Source: Candidatus Segatella caccae (GTDB lineage Bacteria; Bacteroidota; Bacteroidia; Bacteroidales; Bacteroidaceae). Taken from it: a stretch of 27,758 bases of DNA. The DNA lies in contig USOQ01000034.1 in the NCBI GenBank assembly GCA_900556395.1, forward strand, positions 1-27,758, given 5' to 3'. The notes under the pieces are model-generated. The model was not told the origin of the DNA and made no database searches. It was given only the letters and a program-made list of their open reading frames with translations. Made by a program: the position numbers and the translations under genes. This document shows positions 1-8,933 of this stretch, one piece after another. Numbering within the stretch: position 1 is the first letter of the stretch; every line of letters starts with the position of its first letter.

Positions 1-2753
1 TGATCGACGACTCCAAGTCATTGAACGAGGTCGTTGTCATCGGTTATGGTCGTGCTAAGAAAAACGACTTGACGGGTTCTGTCACAGCCATCAAGCCTGA
101 CGAGATGTCAAAGGGTATCACAAGCAGTGCCTCAGATATGTTGGTAGGTAAGATTGCCGGTGTGGACGTACAGACAGGTGGCGGTCAGCCAGGTTCTGGC
201 GCACAGATTCGTATCCGTGGTGGTGCCTCTCTGAAGGCTTCTAACGACCCTCTCTATGTAATCGATGGTTTGGCTATTGATAATAACAATCTGACGGGTA
301 CAAGTAACATCTTGGCGATGATTAACCCTAACGATATCGAGAGCTTCACAGTATTGAAGGATGCTTCGGCAACAGCCATCTATGGTTCTCGTGCTTCTAA
401 TGGTGTCATCATCATCACCACAAAGAAGGGACGTGCCGGTCAGAGACCTACCGTTACCTATAATGGTGATATTACCTTGTCAACCATCCAGAAGAAATAT
501 GAGGTGATGAATGCCAGCGAGTACAAGCAGGCTCTTACCTCTTTAGGCTATAAAACAAGTGGTTTGGGTACAGCCGACACCGATTGGCAGGACGAGATTT
601 TCCGCACTGCCATCTCTACCAAGCACAGCCTCAGCATACAGGGCGGTTTGAAGGATATGCCTTACCGTATTGGCTTAGGTTTCGAAGACAACAACGGTAT
701 CGTTAAAACCAGCTGGATGAAGCGTTTCAATACTTCTGTCAATTTGGCTCCTTCCTTCCTCGACAAGCACTTGAACTTCAACTTTACTGCAAAGTATATG
801 TTCGAAAAGGACCGCTATGCCGATTATGGTGGCGCCATCGGTAATGCGTTGACCATGGATCCAACACAGCCTGTTCGTGTTAACGATGAGATGTACAACT
901 CTGTAGGCGGATATTTCCAGTATCTGGATAACAAAGGCGACAAGATTACAGATCCTAACTGGACAAAGATAGCCAAGAGTCAAGTTCCTCAGAACCCAGT
1001 GGCTCTCCTCAACAACCAAAAGATGATAGCCAATACTCATGACATATCTTCAAACTTAGAGGTAGATTATAAGATTCACGGCTTCGAAGACTTGCATTTG
1101 CACGCTGCCATCGGTGCACAGTACACTGATGCCAAGCAGCATAATGATATTAGCAAGTATTCATCATCCAACAACTATTTTGGTTGGTATGGTACTGACC
1201 ATCAATACAAATACAGCATCGAAGGAAAAGCTTTTGCTGAATATGCCCACAAGTTTGGTGTGCACGACATCGACATCATGGCAGGTGCTGAGCAGAGCCA
1301 CTATCACAGAACAACCTATAACTTCGGAAGCGGTATCGATGAGTATTTGAGAGATAACAATCCACAGGTTGTAAATGGAGAATGGAACTACGTGAATAAC
1401 CCACAATACATGGCAAACACCATGTGGAAGGGTCACAACTCTTTGGTATCTTACTTCGGACGTTTCAACTATAACTTGCTGGACCGCTATTTGCTTACAG
1501 CAACCTTCCGTGCCGATGGTTCTTCTCGTTTCAGAAAGGGCAAGAAATGGGGTTACTTCCCAGCAGCAGCCTTTGCCTGGAAGATTAACAACGAGTCTTT
1601 CTTGAAGAATGTACAATGGATTGATGAGTTGAAGCTCCGCTTGGGCTGGGGTATGACTGGTCAGCAGAATGGTATTGACGACTTCTACTATACTCCTAAA
1701 TATGCCGTCAGCGACACTTATGCACTGTATCCATTTGGTAACCAGTATTATCAGACCATGCGTCCATCCAAGTACAATCCAGACTTGACATGGGAAACGA
1801 CCACAACCTACAATGGCGGTATTGACTTCACCGCTCTCAATGGCCGCTTCGGCTTCAATATTGATGGTTACTATCGTAAGACTACTGACTTGTTGTCAGA
1901 AATAGACATCGCTGGTGGTACTAACTTTGGCGACAAACTCTTGAAGAACATCGGTTCTTTGGAAAACTATGGTGTGGAATTGGCATTCAATGTGAAGCCT
2001 ATCGTCACCAAGGACTTCGTTTGGGATGTAACCTACAACGTGGGATGGAACCACAACGAAATAACTGAGTTGGAGGCTGGCTTGAAAGACTGGGTTTGGA
2101 CAGGTAGCAAGGTGTCTCGTGGTAACAACACATTGGTACAGGTAAACAAGGTTGGCGAACCTCTCAATTCTTTCTATGTTTTCCAGCAGGTTTACGATGA
2201 GAACGGAAAGCCTATTGAGGGACTGTATGTTGACCGTGACGGTAACGGCAAGATTGACAATGACGACCGTTATTGCTACAAGAGCCCTGCTCCTGATGTC
2301 ATCATGGGTCTTACCACCAAGTTCATCTATAAGAACTGGGACTTCAGTGCAGCCTTCCATGCATCTATCGGCAACTATGTGTTCTACGATTTCCTGAATT
2401 CAAAAGCTGAGTTGGCGAAAATTAACGATACCGATCTCTTCAGAAACACAACTGCTGAAGCCGTCGATCTTGGCTTTATGGGAACAACAGATCTCACCAC
2501 CAATACCAGCGACTATTTCGTACGCAATGCTTCTTACCTGAAGTGTAGCAACATGACTTTGGGATATAGCTTCCCTGCATTGATCAAGGCAGGTGCTGAG
2601 AAGATTTGCAGTGGACGCATCTTCTTTACCGTACAGAACCCATTCATCATTACCAAGTACAAGGGTATCGACCCAGAGGTAAGCAGTGGTATCGACAGCA
2701 ATCCTTACCCACGTCCAATAAGCTTCCAGCTTGGTTTGAATCTTAACTTCTAA
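1..2753 (+). CDS. susC: SusC-like TonB-dependent outer-membrane transporter (5' partial)
   Basis: This is the TonB-dependent outer-membrane barrel that imports glycans captured by its SusD lid. The frame is open to the left edge (first whole codon at 3), so the signal peptide, carboxypeptidase-like domain and start codon lie outside the window. The TTG at 21 is not the true start. Visible landmarks are the LNEVVVIGYG segment typical of SusC/RagA at the start, a plug domain with DASATAIYGSRASNGVIII at about residues 114-132 counted from position 21, and a long beta-barrel ending in the aromatic residue of LGLNLNF. The gene is 20 bp from susD and opens a susCDEF operon. SusE and SusF type neighbours, and the nearby amylase, point to starch or malto-oligosaccharides as substrate; this is inference from context. 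Confidence 0.95.
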   Translation, partial: IDDSKSLNEVVVIGYGRAKKNDLTGSVTAIKPDEMSKGITSSASDMLVGKIAGVDVQTGGGQPGSGAQIRIRGGASLKASNDPLYVIDGLAIDNNNLTGTSNILAMINPNDIESFTVLKDASATAIYGSRASNGVIIITTKKGRAGQRPTVTYNGDITLSTIQKKYEVMNASEYKQALTSLGYKTSGLGTADTDWQDEIFRTAISTKHSLSIQGGLKDMPYRIGLGFEDNNGIVKTSWMKRFNTSVNLAPSFLDKHLNFNFTAKYMFEKDRYADYGGAIGNALTMDPTQPVRVNDEMYNSVGGYFQYLDNKGDKITDPNWTKIAKSQVPQNPVALLNNQKMIANTHDISSNLEVDYKIHGFEDLHLHAAIGAQYTDAKQHNDISKYSSSNNYFGWYGTDHQYKYSIEGKAFAEYAHKFGVHDIDIMAGAEQSHYHRTTYNFGSGIDEYLRDNNPQVVNGEWNYVNNPQYMANTMWKGHNSLVSYFGRFNYNLLDRYLLTATFRADGSSRFRKGKKWGYFPAAAFAWKINNESFLKNVQWIDELKLRLGWGMTGQQNGIDDFYYTPKYAVSDTYALYPFGNQYYQTMRPSKYNPDLTWETTTTYNGGIDFTALNGRFGFNIDGYYRKTTDLLSEIDIAGGTNFGDKLLKNIGSLENYGVELAFNVKPIVTKDFVWDVTYNVGWNHNEITELEAGLKDWVWTGSKVSRGNNTLVQVNKVGEPLNSFYVFQQVYDENGKPIEGLYVDRDGNGKIDNDDRYCYKSPAPDVIMGLTTKFIYKNWDFSAAFHASIGNYVFYDFLNSKAELAKINDTDLFRNTTAEAVDLGFMGTTDLTTNTSDYFVRNASYLKCSNMTLGYSFPALIKAGAEKICSGRIFFTVQNPFIITKYKGIDPEVSSGIDSNPYPRPISFQLGLNLNF

Positions 2754-2773
2754 AATACAATAAGGAGACAATT

Positions 2774-4471
2774 ATGAAAAAGATATTTATAAAGACTGCA
2801 ATGGCAAGTATGTTGTGCATGGGCTTTGTCTCTTGCGCAGACGAACTGAATATCAAGTCCATTGACCCACAGGCTAAACCAACATATACAGTAGAGGGCC
2901 TCTTGGCAAAGCAGTATGCTACGCTTGGTCTTACCGGACAGAAAGGTCCAGCAGGTTCAGCCGACTTGAGTGGCGACGAGGGTGAGAGCGGATTCATCCG
3001 TACCATTTTCAACCTGCAAGAGTTGATGACTGACGAGACAGCATGGGCATATCAGGCCGATAATGCCATCGCTCCTATCACCAATTTCAGTTGGAATAGT
3101 GGTAATGACCGTGTAAACTGGGCATACCAGCGCCTCATTTTCGACATCACCCTGTACAACCAGTTTATTTCCGAGCAGTCAGGCAGCCTGAGCGAAGACA
3201 AAATTGCAGAAGTTCGCTTCCTCCGTGCACTGAACTACTATTATTTCCTTGACCTGTATCGCAAGGCTCCATTCAAGCTCACTTTCGACGATAGTCTCCC
3301 TACCGAGATAAAGGGAAAGGATCTCTACGACTGGTTGGATAATGAGTTGACCACCATCGAGCCTCTGATGGCTGAGGTGGGCGCTTATAATAACAGTCAG
3401 AATTTCGGACGTGCCGACCGTGGTGCAGCATACGCACTTCATGCCCGCTTGGCTCTTAACTCTGAAGTTTATACCGATGGTAAGGTGAAGGATTACCAGA
3501 AGGCTATCGATTATTGCGACAAGATTCTCAACAACGTAGGTGAAGGCGAAGGTAAATACAATCTTTGCCGTGCAGAAAAGAACGGTTACAGCGGTTACCA
3601 GCAGCTGTTCATGGGCGACAATGACTGCAACCCAGAGGCCATGAAAGAAATCATCTTCCCTATCCGTCAGGATGGTTTGAAAGCCCGTGCTTATGCAGGT
3701 ACCACTTACCTCGTAGCGGCAGCCACTATCGGTGGTATGCCTTATGCAAGCACAGGTGACCCATGGAAATGTTTTTTTGCCCGCGAAAACATGGTTGAGA
3801 AGTTCTTCCCTAACAAGAATGACATCCCTAAGGCTACTGTTGATGATGTCTTGAAAAATCCTTCTAAAGAACAGGTGATTGCAAAAGATAGCGAGAAAGG
3901 TATCGGCACTGCCAACGTGATCGCAAAGGCTAAAGACGACCGTGCCCTGTTGTATATGGGTGTAGGTGGCTGCGAAGAAGGCAAAGTTCGTACGATAAAT
4001 CCTGGTGAGGCTATCACAGGTCCTCTGAATGGTGCGTCTTTTGTAAAGTGGAGCAATCTCCACGCAGATGGTTCCACACAGCACGACCAGAACTATTCTG
4101 ATACAGACTTCCCTGTGTTCCGCTTGGCAGAAATCTATCTGACCCGTGCAGAGGCTAAGTATCGCCTCAATGGCAGTCAGGATGGTTTGGCTGACATCCT
4201 GTTAGTTCAGGACCGTGCCAACCGTGCCTCGAAAGCTACATCAGTAAATGAACAGACCCTTATTGATGAATGGTGCCGTGAGTTCTATATGGAAGGCCGC
4301 CGTCGTTCCGACTTGGTTCGCTTTGGCTTGTTCACTGGTTCTAAGTACCTCTGGAGTTTCAAGGGTGGTGCAGAAAAAGGTGCTGGTATTCCTGCATACT
4401 ATGACATCTATCCTATTCCAGACAATGAGATCAAAAACAATCCTAACATGAATCAGAACCCCAAATATTAA
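2774..4471 (+). CDS. susD: SusD/RagB-family starch-binding outer-membrane lipoprotein
   Basis: This surface lipoprotein forms the lid of the SusC channel and binds the glycan. The 565 residues start with a lipoprotein signal (MKKIFIKTAMASMLCMGFVSC, lipidated Cys21). The helical TPR-like SusD fold is suggested by the conserved segment RFLRALNYYYFLDLY near residue 150, by AAYALHARLALNSE further on, and by the C-terminal signature FPVFRLAEIYLTRAEAKYRL followed by EWCREFYMEGRRRSDLVRFG. It ends YPIPDNEIKNNPNMNQNPKY, the usual SusD finish. It lies 20 bp after susC and 37 bp before susE, so it is almost certainly co-transcribed. The length is normal for the family. The starch specificity is inferred from the SusE/F neighbours. 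Confidence 0.95.
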   Translation: MKKIFIKTAMASMLCMGFVSCADELNIKSIDPQAKPTYTVEGLLAKQYATLGLTGQKGPAGSADLSGDEGESGFIRTIFNLQELMTDETAWAYQADNAIAPITNFSWNSGNDRVNWAYQRLIFDITLYNQFISEQSGSLSEDKIAEVRFLRALNYYYFLDLYRKAPFKLTFDDSLPTEIKGKDLYDWLDNELTTIEPLMAEVGAYNNSQNFGRADRGAAYALHARLALNSEVYTDGKVKDYQKAIDYCDKILNNVGEGEGKYNLCRAEKNGYSGYQQLFMGDNDCNPEAMKEIIFPIRQDGLKARAYAGTTYLVAAATIGGMPYASTGDPWKCFFARENMVEKFFPNKNDIPKATVDDVLKNPSKEQVIAKDSEKGIGTANVIAKAKDDRALLYMGVGGCEEGKVRTINPGEAITGPLNGASFVKWSNLHADGSTQHDQNYSDTDFPVFRLAEIYLTRAEAKYRLNGSQDGLADILLVQDRANRASKATSVNEQTLIDEWCREFYMEGRRRSDLVRFGLFTGSKYLWSFKGGAEKGAGIPAYYDIYPIPDNEIKNNPNMNQNPKY

Positions 4472-4508
4472 TTGTTTGGAAACCAGATTTAATTAAAAGA
4501 AATCAATT

Positions 4509-5696
4509 ATGAAAAAGATATTCAAATTCATGTTGCTGCCAGCATTGGTACTCCCTTTGCTCTTTACATCCTGTGATGAAGACAGAGACAGCAACCCTAC
4601 ATTGGACCTGAGTCATCTTGCAGAGGGATTTGTATTGAACACTCCTGCTCTTGCAGAAAACAATACCTACGACCCCTACTATGCAAAAAACTTGGTATTG
4701 ACATGCTCTCAGCCAAATTATGGTGGAGTACCTTACCCTGTGAAGTATTATGCACAGGTTTCTATAGACCCTACATTCGTCAGCGATCCTACAGTCACTC
4801 ATAAAGAGTTGGCGACATACGCAGAGAATCCAAGCAGTTTGGATTTTGATGCATACGAAGTAAACAAAGCTATTGTATCTCTCTTCCGGGCAGCCAATCC
4901 TGATGCAAAACTTCCTGACGAGATGCCAGTTTATATCCGCCTTCGTGCAGTCATTGGCGGTACTTTGAATCAAACCTTGGGCGAGACCTATTCAAATGTC
5001 ATCACCTTGCCTTCTGTGAAGGCTACTATTCCTGACGCTAAGTTCACTGAAAACCTCTTCTTGATTGGAAGTTCTATCCAGACTCCATGGGAGAGTTGGA
5101 AACCTATTCCTCAGGTATTTGAGAAGAATGGCGAATACTATGGTATCATCTACGTGCCAGCTGGTGGCGAATTCAATTGGGGTACTGAGATCAATGACAA
5201 ACTCGGCATCAACCAAATCAAGGAAATCAACGATGTAGCTGGTGCAGGTATCACTGCAGGTGACGACCAAAACCTCAAGGTAGCCAACGCAGGTTGGTAC
5301 ACTCTCCACTTTAAGGGTAAGATTTCCAAAGATAAGAAGAACATCAACTGGACACTGACTGTATACAAGACTCAGGTTTGCCTGATTGGTGCTTGTATTG
5401 GTCAAACTAATTGGGGCTTTGCTGACGAAAATGCTCTGACACCTCCAGACGATCCAAGTGGTGATTGGGTTTCTCCTGCATTCACTGCCGGCAGCGAACT
5501 TCGTGTTGCTGTCAAGGTCGGTGACTGCGAGTGGTGGAGCACAGAGTTCACTATTCTCAAGGGCGACGTGTTCTGGCGTAAACAAAAGGTTATTGACGGC
5601 TGGAAGAAGGACGTGGGTTCAGATTACTCTGTATCTACCGCCCCTGGCCAGAAGTTGTATGTCAACTTTGATACAAATAAAGCTGAAGTTAAATAA
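4509..5696 (+). CDS. susE: SusE-like starch-binding outer-membrane lipoprotein
   Basis: This 395-residue lipoprotein (MKKIFKFMLLPALVLPLLFTSC, Cys22) belongs to the SusE/SusF group of surface starch-binding proteins that assist SusCD. The N-terminal part (about 23-170) is a SusE-type beta-sandwich region. After it come two beta modules that start with the same kind of strand: LFLIGSSIQTPWESWKP near residue 184 and VCLIGACIGQTNWGF near 290. Each is rich in Trp and Tyr as expected for a starch-binding platform. It sits 37 bp after susD and 17 bp before susF. Sequence in this family is poorly conserved, so the SusE label rests on gene order, signal type and the module pattern. Confidence 0.85.
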   Translation: MKKIFKFMLLPALVLPLLFTSCDEDRDSNPTLDLSHLAEGFVLNTPALAENNTYDPYYAKNLVLTCSQPNYGGVPYPVKYYAQVSIDPTFVSDPTVTHKELATYAENPSSLDFDAYEVNKAIVSLFRAANPDAKLPDEMPVYIRLRAVIGGTLNQTLGETYSNVITLPSVKATIPDAKFTENLFLIGSSIQTPWESWKPIPQVFEKNGEYYGIIYVPAGGEFNWGTEINDKLGINQIKEINDVAGAGITAGDDQNLKVANAGWYTLHFKGKISKDKKNINWTLTVYKTQVCLIGACIGQTNWGFADENALTPPDDPSGDWVSPAFTAGSELRVAVKVGDCEWWSTEFTILKGDVFWRKQKVIDGWKKDVGSDYSVSTAPGQKLYVNFDTNKAEVK

Positions 5697-5713
5697 TTTA
5701 AGATGAAAGCAAA

Positions 5714-7201
5714 ATGAAAAAGATATTTTTATATAGCTTAGCAGTCTTGGCAAGTGTTATACTTGCCAGCTGCAACGGCGACTACGATGATTGGGCTCAA
5801 CCACAGCACAATCCACAGGAAGAAGCCATCACGATTCCTGGCTTTACTGCAACAAGAGTTCAGGCCATCGACTTTGCCAATGTGACAACAGATAGTGTCA
5901 GCACCTTCACATTGAGCGAAGCAGCTCTTCCTGAAGGTTTTACACTTGATAATGCTCGCTTAGAGATTATTCCTCAAGGAGAAGATAATGCAATCAAGAA
6001 AATCGTTAATGCAAGCATTGAGGGTAAGTCCGCTGTTGCAGATCTTTCAGAAGTAATAGAATATTATTATGGCAAGCGTCCTGTAGCTCACTCTTTTGTT
6101 GCCCATGTTTATTTAAATGCGGTCAAAAATGGTGATGCTGTTCTTATTGATGCTGGTAAAATTAACCTTGTGATGACTCCAAAGGCTCCATTCATTGACT
6201 CCAACTACTATATGGTTGGCCTAATGACAGATTGGAAGTTGTCACCCGACTTTAAATTTACTCACTCAGATGCAGATGTTTATGAGGATCCTGTATTTAC
6301 CCTCGTGTTTACCACCAAAGAAGACGACCAATACTGGAAGATTATTCCACAGGGAAATGTAGATACTGGTAATATTTGGGCAGTAGAAAACGATCCTAAA
6401 GGTGTTGTTGGTGTAGAAACTGACGGTGATGACGCAATGAGTGGTACACTTCTCACTACCACTTCAAAAGGTGAAAAGGCTAACGCTGGTAAGATTGCAA
6501 AGGCTGGTACCTATAAGATGACAATCAACATGATGAACTACACTTATGCCATCGAACAAATTGCAGATTACTATCTTGTTGGTGCCTTGCAAAGTTGGAA
6601 CGAAAAAGACATGTCTTGCTTGATGACAGCTGAGTCTGCTATGGTTCTGAGCTTTACTACGAAGTGGACAGGTGGTGCTAACCTGAAGATTTGGAAGGAT
6701 AGCAACTTTGGTGATTGGAACAATGCCTTTGGTTCTGCTGCTGGTGATGGTGTGAGTGATGCTGAGGGAAAGTTAAAGGTTAATGGTGGTGCTATCGTTT
6801 GCCCAGAGAAGAATGCTTACTATACATTCTCAGCCGACTTCTCTACCATGACTTACAAGTGGACAAAGCTTGCCAACCAGAATCCTACTGAATTCGAATA
6901 TGTTGCCCTGATAGGTGTAGATGGCAAGTGGAATGACGGTGACGACATCGACTTGAAGCAAGTGGCTCCTCACAATTGGTACAAAGCCAATGTAGAGATT
7001 CCTGATGGCGGTTTTAAGATTCGTGCAGATCATAAGTGGCGCGATGATGGAAACTGGGGTTTTAGTAAAGGTCAGAACTATGAGAATAAGGGAACTCTTA
7101 TCACTTCTGGTGTCAGCGGCAACATCCCTGTTCCTGCAGGTACATACAACATTTTCTTTAATGATATTACGGGTGCTTATGCCTTCATTGAAGTAAAATA
7201 A
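5714..7201 (+). CDS. susF: SusF-like starch-binding outer-membrane lipoprotein
   Basis: This is the last gene of the operon, 495 residues, with a lipoprotein signal MKKIFLYSLAVLASVILASC (Cys20). It is the longer SusE paralogue. Three repeated starch-binding modules can be seen by their opening strands: YYMVGLMTDWK (about 166), YYLVGALQSWNE (about 286) and YVALIGVDGKWND (about 396). Each has several Trp/Tyr residues, and the last carries FKIRADHKWRDDGNWGF. The protein ends at GAYAFIEVK. Having one module more than SusE agrees with the known SusE/SusF relationship in Bacteroides. A strong terminator begins 50 bp downstream, so the operon ends here and no SusG-type amylase follows directly. The nearest amylase is the separately promoted gene at 10102. 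Confidence 0.87.
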   Translation: MKKIFLYSLAVLASVILASCNGDYDDWAQPQHNPQEEAITIPGFTATRVQAIDFANVTTDSVSTFTLSEAALPEGFTLDNARLEIIPQGEDNAIKKIVNASIEGKSAVADLSEVIEYYYGKRPVAHSFVAHVYLNAVKNGDAVLIDAGKINLVMTPKAPFIDSNYYMVGLMTDWKLSPDFKFTHSDADVYEDPVFTLVFTTKEDDQYWKIIPQGNVDTGNIWAVENDPKGVVGVETDGDDAMSGTLLTTTSKGEKANAGKIAKAGTYKMTINMMNYTYAIEQIADYYLVGALQSWNEKDMSCLMTAESAMVLSFTTKWTGGANLKIWKDSNFGDWNNAFGSAAGDGVSDAEGKLKVNGGAIVCPEKNAYYTFSADFSTMTYKWTKLANQNPTEFEYVALIGVDGKWNDGDDIDLKQVAPHNWYKANVEIPDGGFKIRADHKWRDDGNWGFSKGQNYENKGTLITSGVSGNIPVPAGTYNIFFNDITGAYAFIEVK

Positions 7202-7250
7202 TATTTAGTACAATAGTACACACATATATATGTTGTGTGTGTTCATAATT

Positions 7251-7289
7251 AAAAGGCGGTTCTCGAACATATCGAGAGCCGCCTTTTTT
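7251..7289 (+). terminator. Rho-independent terminator of the susCDEF operon
   Basis: The 12-bp stem GGCGGTTCTCGA (7255-7266) pairs with 7272-7283, with one G-T pair and a 5-base loop. It is flanked by AAAA and by six T residues (7284-7289). The A-rich left flank can pair with the T run, so it may also work on the other strand. Confidence 0.93.
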
Positions 7290-7310
7290 CTTTATCTTCA
7301 TTCCTACATT

Positions 7311-7386
7311 TTTCCCTAAAACTTTGGAAGTTACGAGGGAAAAACGTATCTTTGCAGAAGAAAAGCTGCACTCGGCAAATTGAAAC
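7311..7386 (+). repeat. Repeated promoter/leader element, copy A
   Basis: The segment contains AAACTTTGGAAGTTACGAGG, then a TAnnTTTG box, then AAGCTGCACTCGGCAAATTG. The same blocks recur at 8562-8639 (copy B) and in part at 8670-8705 (copy C) and 9731-9765. A TTTTTCCCT/AGGGAAAAA inverted pair (7310-7318 and 7336-7344) frames the middle. Confidence 0.75.
7323..7354 (+). promoter_or_regulatory. Bacteroidota-type promoter for the PDDEXK gene
   Basis: TTTG at 7323-7326 and TATCTTTG at 7347-7354 are 20 bp apart. This matches the TTTG/TAnnTTTG consensus of the primary Bacteroidota sigma factor. The start codon at 7395 lies about 35 nt downstream of the expected transcript start. The promoter is inside repeat copy A. 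Confidence 0.7.
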
Positions 7387-7394
7387 ATTTCACT

Positions 7395-8561
7395 ATGGAT
7401 AGTTTGATACAATATAATGATGCGGTCAACGCTATAAAGACAGCCATACTTCAAGGACAATATGAAGCAGCCAAAGGTGTGAACCGCATACAACTTGCTT
7501 TATATTATGCCATCGGGAAATATCTTTCACAACATACTCGCAAAGGAGTATGGGGCGAGGGAGCGTTGGCAGCTATCAGCGAACAGCTTCGCAAGGATCT
7601 ACCAGGTCTTCGAGGATTCTCGGAAACTCAAATGAAGGATATGAGACGTTTTTATGAGGCATGGAAGATGTTAGATAATAATATGACGGTTGCAACTGCC
7701 GAAATTACATCTTGCAATTCGGCGGTTACAACCGCCGAATTGCAAGACAAAGAGTATCAGATAGACATATTTCATACATTGACTATCACAAACATACCAG
7801 AATTCCCTGTGGATGACTTTTTCAAAGTACCTTTTACTCATCACTCAGCCATCATTATTGGAACTAAAGATACTTCGGCACGCTATTATTATATCCACCG
7901 CACTGCAGAGGAACATCTTGCCGTAAAGAAACTCCGCCAACTTATAAAGGAGGATGCTTTTCATAGCCAAGGTCACATACCAAACAATTTTACCAAAACC
8001 ATCAACGATTCAAAGGAAGCTCGACGTGCAATAGAAATGTTCAAGGATGAATATCTGCTCGATTTTATCAATGTAGAAGAGATTGGCGTACGCGAAAAAA
8101 TAGATGTCGATGAACGAGTTGTAGAACAAAGCATCGTTCAGAACATCAAGAATTTCATCATGACCTTTGGCAGAGACTTTGCTTTCATCGGCAACCAATA
8201 CCATTTGGAAATCTATGGTGTTGAACAATTCCCAGACCTGCTGTTTTTCAATCGAGAATTGAACGCCATGGTTTGTATAGAATTGAAACTTGGCGAGTTT
8301 AAGACCTCTTATCTTGGACAACTTTTTGGCTATCTCCAAATTCTCGACGACAAAGTGCGCAAACCACACGAGAATCCATCTATTGGAATCGTTCTTTGCC
8401 AATCAGCAAACTACTCTTATGCTGAATATGCTGTTCGAGACTACACCAAGCCGATGGGAGTTGCTACCTACAAGACGTTGGATGACATGCCAGAAAGATT
8501 ACGCAAGGCTTTGCCTGATATGAAGAAAATGATAGACTTGCTTAAAATCAAGGAAGAATAA
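7395..8561 (+). CDS. PDDEXK nuclease-domain protein, YhcG/DUF1016 family
   Basis: The 388-residue protein has a helical N-terminal DUF1016 domain (about 1-100, with LALYYAIGKYLSQ and FSETQMKDMRRFYEAW) and a C-terminal PD-(D/E)XK domain. The putative metal-binding residues are Asp281 in FPDLLFF, Glu296 and Lys298 in CIELKLG. I chose ATG 7395 over the in-frame TTG at 7380 because only the ATG follows the promoter leader and gives the usual N-terminus. The two domains are joined by a linker encoded by a 36-bp palindrome (7711-7746). Family members are common next to restriction-modification systems and in mobile islands; their exact role is uncertain, and no restriction genes are seen here. The gene is flanked on both sides by copies of the same leader repeat, which suggests it arrived as a cassette. 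Confidence 0.88.
   Translation: MDSLIQYNDAVNAIKTAILQGQYEAAKGVNRIQLALYYAIGKYLSQHTRKGVWGEGALAAISEQLRKDLPGLRGFSETQMKDMRRFYEAWKMLDNNMTVATAEITSCNSAVTTAELQDKEYQIDIFHTLTITNIPEFPVDDFFKVPFTHHSAIIIGTKDTSARYYYIHRTAEEHLAVKKLRQLIKEDAFHSQGHIPNNFTKTINDSKEARRAIEMFKDEYLLDFINVEEIGVREKIDVDERVVEQSIVQNIKNFIMTFGRDFAFIGNQYHLEIYGVEQFPDLLFFNRELNAMVCIELKLGEFKTSYLGQLFGYLQILDDKVRKPHENPSIGIVLCQSANYSYAEYAVRDYTKPMGVATYKTLDDMPERLRKALPDMKKMIDLLKIKEE
7711..7746. repeat. 36-bp near-perfect palindrome inside the PDDEXK gene
   Basis: CTTGCAATTCGGCGGTT (7711-7727) is followed by AC and its exact reverse complement (7730-7746). A diverged direct copy of one arm lies at 7684-7704. The repeat encodes the interdomain linker and keeps the frame. 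Confidence 0.9.
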
Positions 8562-8639
8562 TTTCCCCAAAAAACTTTGGTGGTTACGAGGGAAAGTCAT
8601 ATAACTATATAAGAAAAGCTGCACTCGGCAAATTGAAAA
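8562..8639 (+). repeat. Repeated promoter/leader element, copy B
   Basis: Directly after the PDDEXK stop codon, TTTCCCC...AAACTTTGG.GGTTACGAGG and AAGCTGCACTCGGCAAATTG repeat the elements of copy A in the same order and spacing. The TAnnTTTG box is lost here (ATAACTATATAAG in its place), so this copy is probably not an active promoter. Confidence 0.7.
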
Positions 8640-8669
8640 CAAGCTTTTTTTGCGCTCATTTGCTTTTTC

Positions 8670-8705
8670 TTTGCAGAAGATAAACTGTACTCGGAAAATT
8701 AGAAA
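8670..8705 (+). repeat. Leader element, copy C, upstream of the antitoxin gene
   Basis: TTTGCAGAAGATAAACTGTACTCGGAAAATTAGAAA is a diverged copy of the TTTGCAG...CTCGGCAAATTGAAA part of copy A. It ends 21 bp before the antitoxin ATG, so it probably forms that operon's 5' leader. The -7 box is imperfect (TTTCTTTG). Confidence 0.6.
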
Positions 8706-8726
8706 TAACATTAAAAATAAAGCAAT

Positions 8727-8933
8727 ATGGATGTAGCTATAAATAATATAACAACAACTATAACAGTTCCACAAGTTGACTTCAACTTATTAAAGGAACT
8801 GGCAAAGAAGTTTGGATGGGTCATTCAAGCCGAAAAGAAAAGTGGCATTGAAGAAGCCATGGAAGATGTTAAAGCAGGCAGAGTATTTCATGCAAAAGAT
8901 GCTCACGATTTAATCAAACAGTGCTTGGAATGA
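8727..8933 (+). CDS. RelB/DinJ-type antitoxin
   Basis: This 68-residue protein has the layout of small Bacteroidota type II antitoxins: an N-terminal strand-rich segment, then FNLLKELAKKFGW, and a C-terminal stretch GIEEAMEDVKAGRVFHAKDA usually found beside YafQ-family toxins. Its stop overlaps the ATG of the toxin reading frame (ATGA at 8930-8933), the usual antitoxin-toxin coupling. The antitoxin would bind and neutralise the mRNA-cleaving toxin and repress its own promoter. Since the partner toxin carries a stop codon, this antitoxin now has no working local partner; it could still act on a related toxin elsewhere. Confidence 0.75.
   Translation: MDVAINNITTTITVPQVDFNLLKELAKKFGWVIQAEKKSGIEEAMEDVKAGRVFHAKDAHDLIKQCLE

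Noticed and set aside
3179..4084. 301-codon minus-strand frame opposite susD
   Set aside because: It lies wholly antisense to a certain SusD gene, is rich in Cys, His and Thr as frame shadows are, and has no family features.
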